From the NCBI GenBank assembly GCA_964396505.1, contig CAYNFJ010000040.1, positions 1 to 17,434 on the forward strand: a stretch of DNA of 17,434 nucleotides, given 5' to 3'. The notes under the pieces were generated by a model. It saw nothing but the letters and a program-made list of their open reading frames with translations. It did no database searches and had not been told where the DNA came from. Shown in pieces: positions 13,931-17,434 of this stretch. Source of the DNA: DQTL01 sp964396505. GTDB taxonomy: Bacteria; Bacteroidota; Bacteroidia; Flavobacteriales; Flavobacteriaceae. Numbering within the stretch: the first letter of the stretch is position 1; every line of letters starts with the position of its first letter. The translations under genes were made by a program, and so were the position numbers.

Positions 13931-15166
13931 ATGAATTACGAATTATTTATAGCTAAACGCTTAATCACTTCTAAAAAGTATAAAAGTAGTATATCTTCTC
14001 CAATAATAAAAATCGGGATGATAGCCATTGCTTTAGGAATTATTGTCATGCTTATTTCTATAGCGACCGGTATTGGTTTGCAAAAAAAAATTCGTGAAAA
14101 AGTATCGGGTTTTAACGGACATATTCAGATTGTCAATTACGATTCCAACAATTCGTTGGTTTCCGTAAAACCCATTAGTACCAAACAGCCGTTTTATCCT
14201 GTTTTTCAAAATGTTAAGGGAATTCAAAGTGTACAGGTTTTTGCTCAAAAAGCCGGTATTATCAAAACTAAAAATGATTTTGAAGGCATTATTATCAAAG
14301 GGGTAGGTGCTGATTACAATTGGAATTTTTTTAAGGAATATTTGGTAGATGGTGCGCTGCCGGAATATACAGATAAACGATCCGATGCGATATTGGTTTC
14401 CAAAAGTATTGCAGACCGCCTACATTTACAGGTGGCAGATACAATAGCTGTTTGGTTTATTCGTGCCAATCCCAATAAGTTGCCACAGATAAGAAAATTA
14501 TTTATTAAAGGGATTTATAAATCTGATTTTTTGGAGTTTGATAACACCTTTGTAATAGGTGATATCAAGCATATTCAACGCCTCAATAAATGGAAACCCG
14601 ATGAAGTAGGTGGTTTTGAGGTGCTGCTGGAAGATTTTGATCAAATTGATACTTTGTCAAAAGAAATTAGAGCCGAATTGCCTCCTACTTTAAATTCCTA
14701 TTCTATAAAAGAAAAATTTCCATACGTTTTTGAATGGATTTCCTTGTTCGATTCCAATATTATTGCAATTATTATTATTATGGTGCTGGTTGCCGGATTT
14801 AATATGGTGACGGCTTTGTTGGTGTTGATATTAGAGCGTACGCAGATGATTGGAATACTCAAAGCTTTGGGCGATACCGATTGGCATATTCGTAAGATTT
14901 TTTTATACCAAGCCACTTATTTAATTGTGCGTGGCATTTTGTATGGCAATATCATTGGATTGGGACTCTTGTTTATTCAAAAATACTCTGGAATTATCAG
15001 CTTGAATCCGGAAACCTATTATGTCGATACGGTTCCTGTTTATCTGAGTGTAGGCTATATTGTGATATTAAATGTCGGGGTTGTTGTATTATCGTATGTA
15101 ATGTTGCTGTTACCTTCTTATTTTATTACAAAAATCAGTCCGGTAAAAGCAATTCGATTTGAGTAA
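13931..15166 (+). CDS. LolE/FtsX-like ABC transporter permease
   Basis: Inner-membrane permease of the type IV (MacB/LolCE/FtsX) ABC family, 411 residues. Topology is typical: TM1 about 26-50, a large periplasmic domain about 51-275, then TM2 276-301, TM3 327-350 and TM4 372-399, with the FtsX-core signature VLILERTQMIGILKALG (297-313) and a terminal ISPVKAIRFE. LolCE exports lipoproteins from the inner membrane with the ATPase LolD. That partner is not encoded next door, so the exact substrate is unassigned. Start at 13931 gives MNYELFIAKR, as in relatives I recall. The gene has its own promoter with almost no leader and is divergent from the namZ-like gene. Confidence 0.88.
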   Translation: MNYELFIAKRLITSKKYKSSISSPIIKIGMIAIALGIIVMLISIATGIGLQKKIREKVSGFNGHIQIVNYDSNNSLVSVKPISTKQPFYPVFQNVKGIQSVQVFAQKAGIIKTKNDFEGIIIKGVGADYNWNFFKEYLVDGALPEYTDKRSDAILVSKSIADRLHLQVADTIAVWFIRANPNKLPQIRKLFIKGIYKSDFLEFDNTFVIGDIKHIQRLNKWKPDEVGGFEVLLEDFDQIDTLSKEIRAELPPTLNSYSIKEKFPYVFEWISLFDSNIIAIIIIMVLVAGFNMVTALLVLILERTQMIGILKALGDTDWHIRKIFLYQATYLIVRGILYGNIIGLGLLFIQKYSGIISLNPETYYVDTVPVYLSVGYIVILNVGVVVLSYVMLLLPSYFITKISPVKAIRFE

Positions 15167-15189
15167 CTCATAAAAAGTTTATAGCTTTG
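15158..15189 (+). promoter_or_regulatory. Promoter of the DUF2851 gene
   Basis: TTTG at 15158-15161, 20 bp spacer, TAGCTTTG at 15182-15189. The -33 element lies in the last codons of the upstream permease gene. Start near 15193-15197, giving a 1-5 base leader to the ATG at 15198, or about 20 to the alternative ATG at 15216. Confidence 0.62.
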
Positions 15190-15197
15190 TAAGCACT

Positions 15198-16490
15198 ATG
15201 AAAAAAAATGAGCCTATGAAAGAGGATTTTTTGCACTATTTATGGCAGTATCAACTCTTTGATACCGCAGATTTACAAAGTACTTCCGGAGAAAAAATCA
15301 AAATCTATAAACCGGGACGTCTGAACCGGAATGCCGGACCCGATTTTTTGGAAGCAAAATTGCAAATCGGTGATCAGCTTTGGGTGGGAAATGTAGAAAT
15401 TCATCTGAACTCATCAGATTGGTATGTACACAATCACGAACAAGATACGGCGTATGATACAGTCATTCTTCACGTGGTTTGGCAAGAAGGTATGCCGGTG
15501 TTTAGGAAAAATAACACTCCTGTAAGTACTTTAGTGCTAGCGGGTTTGGTTCCTAAATATATACAAGATAATTATCAAAAGCTGTTCAATACTCAAAAAA
15601 AATGGATTGCTTGTGAAGATTCCTTGCCTGTGGTTGATTCCTGGGTACAAGCACATTGGATAGAACGCCTTTATGTAGAACGATTGCATCATAAATCTAC
15701 CTATATTGAAAGCTTGTTAGCACAAACACAGAATGATTGGGAAGCTGTACTGTTTCGTCTCTTGCTGAAGAATTTTGGTCTAAAAGTAAATGGTGAAAAT
15801 TTTGCTAACTTATCGCAAACAATTGATTTTAAAGTATTTAGAAAAGAAATAACCAATTCTGTCCGATTGGAAGCCCTTTTGTTGGGGCAGGCAGGTTTAT
15901 TGTCCGGTACTTATGAAGATGCCTATTTTGGGCAATTAAAAGAAATCTATCAATTTCAAAAAAATAAGTATCAATTGGAATCCACTGTCAGGGTGCAATT
16001 CTTTCGATTGCGTCCACCTAATTTTCCGACTATTCGATTGGCACAATTAGCCGCTTTATACGCAGGAAAACAACATTTTTTTCAAAGTTTAATGCAAGAA
16101 GACAACATAGATGCTTTACGTGTTTTGCTTCATGCTCAGGCCGGTGAATATTGGAATACACATTATGTTTTTGGAAAAGAAAGTAAAAAATCAATCAAGC
16201 GTACCACAAAATCTTTGATAGATTTAGTGTTGATAAATACAATAATACCATTAAAATTCGCGTATCAAAAATCGATGGGAAACTATGAACCAGAATCTTT
16301 ATTTTCTATAATGCAAGCTATTAAAGCAGAGCAGAACAGCATAGTTAAAAACTTTGAAAAACACAATATCAAGGTTTCCAATGCTATGGAATCGCAGGCT
16401 TTATTGACGTTAAAAAGTGATTATTGTAATAAACAGGCCTGTTTGCAATGCGAAATAGGGATGAAAATCCTTAAACATACAGCCGGTTGA
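15198..16490 (+). CDS. DUF2851 family protein
   Basis: A 430-residue cytoplasmic protein of uncharacterised family DUF2851, common in Bacteroidota. The conserved N-terminal block is GRLNRNAGPDF (40-50), VGNVEIHLNSSDW (63-75), H78, H80, D83, and AYDTVILHVVW (85-95). D49, E67 and the nearby histidines could form a metal or nuclease-like site, reminiscent of PD-(D/E)XK order, but this is inference. The C-terminus has C410-x4-C415-x2-C418, a possible metal-binding cluster. ATG at 15198 is the longest form. M7 (15216) is equally possible, since it matches the usual MKEDFLHYLW beginning and leaves a leader of about 20 bases after the predicted promoter. The stop abuts the stop of the converging lipoprotein gene with no gap. 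Confidence 0.82.
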   Translation: MKKNEPMKEDFLHYLWQYQLFDTADLQSTSGEKIKIYKPGRLNRNAGPDFLEAKLQIGDQLWVGNVEIHLNSSDWYVHNHEQDTAYDTVILHVVWQEGMPVFRKNNTPVSTLVLAGLVPKYIQDNYQKLFNTQKKWIACEDSLPVVDSWVQAHWIERLYVERLHHKSTYIESLLAQTQNDWEAVLFRLLLKNFGLKVNGENFANLSQTIDFKVFRKEITNSVRLEALLLGQAGLLSGTYEDAYFGQLKEIYQFQKNKYQLESTVRVQFFRLRPPNFPTIRLAQLAALYAGKQHFFQSLMQEDNIDALRVLLHAQAGEYWNTHYVFGKESKKSIKRTTKSLIDLVLINTIIPLKFAYQKSMGNYEPESLFSIMQAIKAEQNSIVKNFEKHNIKVSNAMESQALLTLKSDYCNKQACLQCEIGMKILKHTAG

Positions 16491-17204
16491 TTAACGAATT
16501 TGGATACTTCCGCCGGATGATTTGCTCATGTTTTTTTCGCTAGGATTGCCAGAGCAATCTATAGAAGCGCCACTACTGGCTTTACCGGTAAAATGTTCGG
16601 TAGCTTTTAAGTGAATATCTGAGCCACTGGATGCTTTTGCTTCCACATTTTTAGTGATTAAATCATCAGTATCTATTTCACTTCCACTACTGCTTGTAAG
16701 GTCTAAGTTATCGCTACCGCCTTTAAGTACAATCTGGCTGCCACTACTACTTTTTGCAGTGATATTTTTTGCTGTTACACGTAGATTCACCTCACTTCCG
16801 CTAGAAGTATTGATTTGTAAATCAGGGGTTTTTATCGTGTTGTTGCTTCTTACTGATGCTCCACTGGATGTGTGAATCATCTGAATATTTGGCATCGTGA
16901 TATACACGGTACTGGCTTTGCGTTTACCGACATTTTCACTAAAGTAAATTTGCAATACGCCCTCTTTGACTTCAGTTACCAGTAATTTGTGCAGGTTGTC
17001 GTCCATCTCTACCGTAAGACTTGGGTTATTGTCTTGAGTGAGCTGTACTTCAATTCCTTGTTTTACTTCAATTCCTGTAAAATCCGATGGAATATCACGC
17101 GATTCAGAGGTGACATGTTTGCTACCGGCCACGCCCGTAATCATACAAGAAGTTCCTAATAGACCCAAACTGATAAAAATGAATATTTTAGTTAGATTTT
17201 TCAT
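16491..17204 (-). CDS. DUF2807 lipoprotein with SSG-repeat beta-helix (GIN domain)
   Basis: A 237-residue exported protein. The hydrophobic signal (4-17) ends in a lipobox, LGTSC, with C20. The body fits the DUF2807/putative auto-transporter adhesin head GIN domain: FTGIEVKQGIEVQLTQ at 42-57, then a right-handed beta-helix-like region. Seven SSG (or SGG-like) turns have their glycines at 115, 136, 155, 174, 194, 212 and 231, so the period is about 19 residues. It is probably anchored at the outer membrane; ligand and function are unknown. No porin or sigma/anti-sigma gene is visible beside it, though the right edge is near. The reading frame is complete and the start at 17204 gives a proper signal peptide. 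Confidence 0.87.
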   Translation of the reverse strand: MKNLTKIFIFISLGLLGTSCMITGVAGSKHVTSESRDIPSDFTGIEVKQGIEVQLTQDNNPSLTVEMDDNLHKLLVTEVKEGVLQIYFSENVGKRKASTVYITMPNIQMIHTSSGASVRSNNTIKTPDLQINTSSGSEVNLRVTAKNITAKSSSGSQIVLKGGSDNLDLTSSSGSEIDTDDLITKNVEAKASSGSDIHLKATEHFTGKASSGASIDCSGNPSEKNMSKSSGGSIQIR

Positions 17205-17286
17205 AATATAGCTGTATTTAATATATATTCATAAGACGTTATTAGCTTGATTTTGTTACAATTGATAAAAAATAATTTGATTTTTT

Positions 17287-17318
17287 ATTGGATTTTATTT
17301 TTTTTAACTATAATCTTG
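17287..17318 (+). promoter_or_regulatory. Probable promoter of the right-edge secreted protein gene
   Basis: ATTG at 17287-17290, 20 bp spacer, TAATCTTG at 17311-17318: one mismatch in each element and ideal spacing. Leader would be about 25 bases to the ATG at 17349. Confidence 0.42.
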
Positions 17319-17348
17319 TTTAAATAATAACCTAAACTCCTATTTATT

Positions 17349-17434
17349 ATGAAATTAGTAAAATTACTTACATTGTTTTTGTTTTTCTTCAGTTTTAAGA
17401 TGATAGCTCAGGTGGGTATTGGGACTACGAGTCC
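17349..17434 (+). CDS. Secreted protein, N-terminal fragment (cut by window edge)
   Basis: Only 28 codons are present. They encode a signal peptide: two lysines, then a Leu/Phe-rich core, ending near MIAQ, with mature sequence starting about QVGIGTTS. The QVGIGTTSP-type start is very common in secreted or surface proteins of Bacteroidota, including tail-fibre-like and type IX-secreted proteins, so it does not identify the product. It lies 144 bp from the divergent DUF2807 gene and has its own candidate promoter. Confidence 0.65.
   Translation, partial: MKLVKLLTLFLFFFSFKMIAQVGIGTTS

Overview
The window looks like a draft chromosomal contig from a low-GC member of the Bacteroidota, most likely Flavobacteriales. 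The grounds are the AT-rich composition, the family-level look of the proteins (Sec-exported clade II NosZ, flavobacterial-type Def, Lon, MazG next to a DUF5606-type protein, DUF2851, DUF2807, a GH171/DUF1343 protein divergent from an FtsX-like permease), and promoters of the Bacteroidota type TTTG-N20-TAnnTTTG. A run of exactly 100 N (13743-13842) marks an unsized scaffold gap.

Left end (1-3727, all leftward): a nitrous oxide reductase locus. The gene reaching the window edge is a Sec-exported NosZ whose visible part carries the copper-site histidines H150/H151, H199 and H364. Directly upstream in the same operon is a full-length NosZ-like paralogue (1173-3347). It keeps the fold and a complete CuA-type site, but every position where a CuZ histidine is expected holds another residue. 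This is the most unusual object in the window. A Crp/Fnr-type dyad (TGA-N6-TCA) sits about 41 bp upstream of the predicted transcription start of this operon, which suits oxygen- or NO-responsive control.

3728-6219: a leftward tryptophanase gene with a repeat- and palindrome-containing leader, divergent from a rightward 2,4-dienoyl-CoA-reductase-like dehydrogenase. 6221-8359: a small HsdR_N/PD-(D/E)XK-like protein, the clamp-loader delta subunit (holA), and peptide deformylase (def). 8619-11078: the Lon protease; an inverted repeat lies at the exact midpoint between the predicted def and lon promoter elements. 11079-11509 is a poorly coding stretch with one 53-codon orphan ORF.

11510-12707: leftward DUF5606-type gene and mazG, overlapping by 23 bp. 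12765-13742: leftward NamZ-like exo-N-acetylmuramidase, broken at its 5' end by the N gap. 13931-16490: rightward LolE/FtsX-like permease and a DUF2851 gene, each preceded by a well-matched promoter that leaves only a few bases of leader. 16491-17204: a leftward DUF2807 lipoprotein with an SSG-repeat beta-helix. 17349 to the right edge: the start of a secreted protein.

Apart from the nos operon and the mazG pair, these are mostly singly transcribed housekeeping or envelope genes, tightly packed, with tail-to-tail gaps of 0, 1 and 20 bp. I saw no tRNA, rRNA, insertion sequence, CRISPR array or convincing intrinsic terminator.
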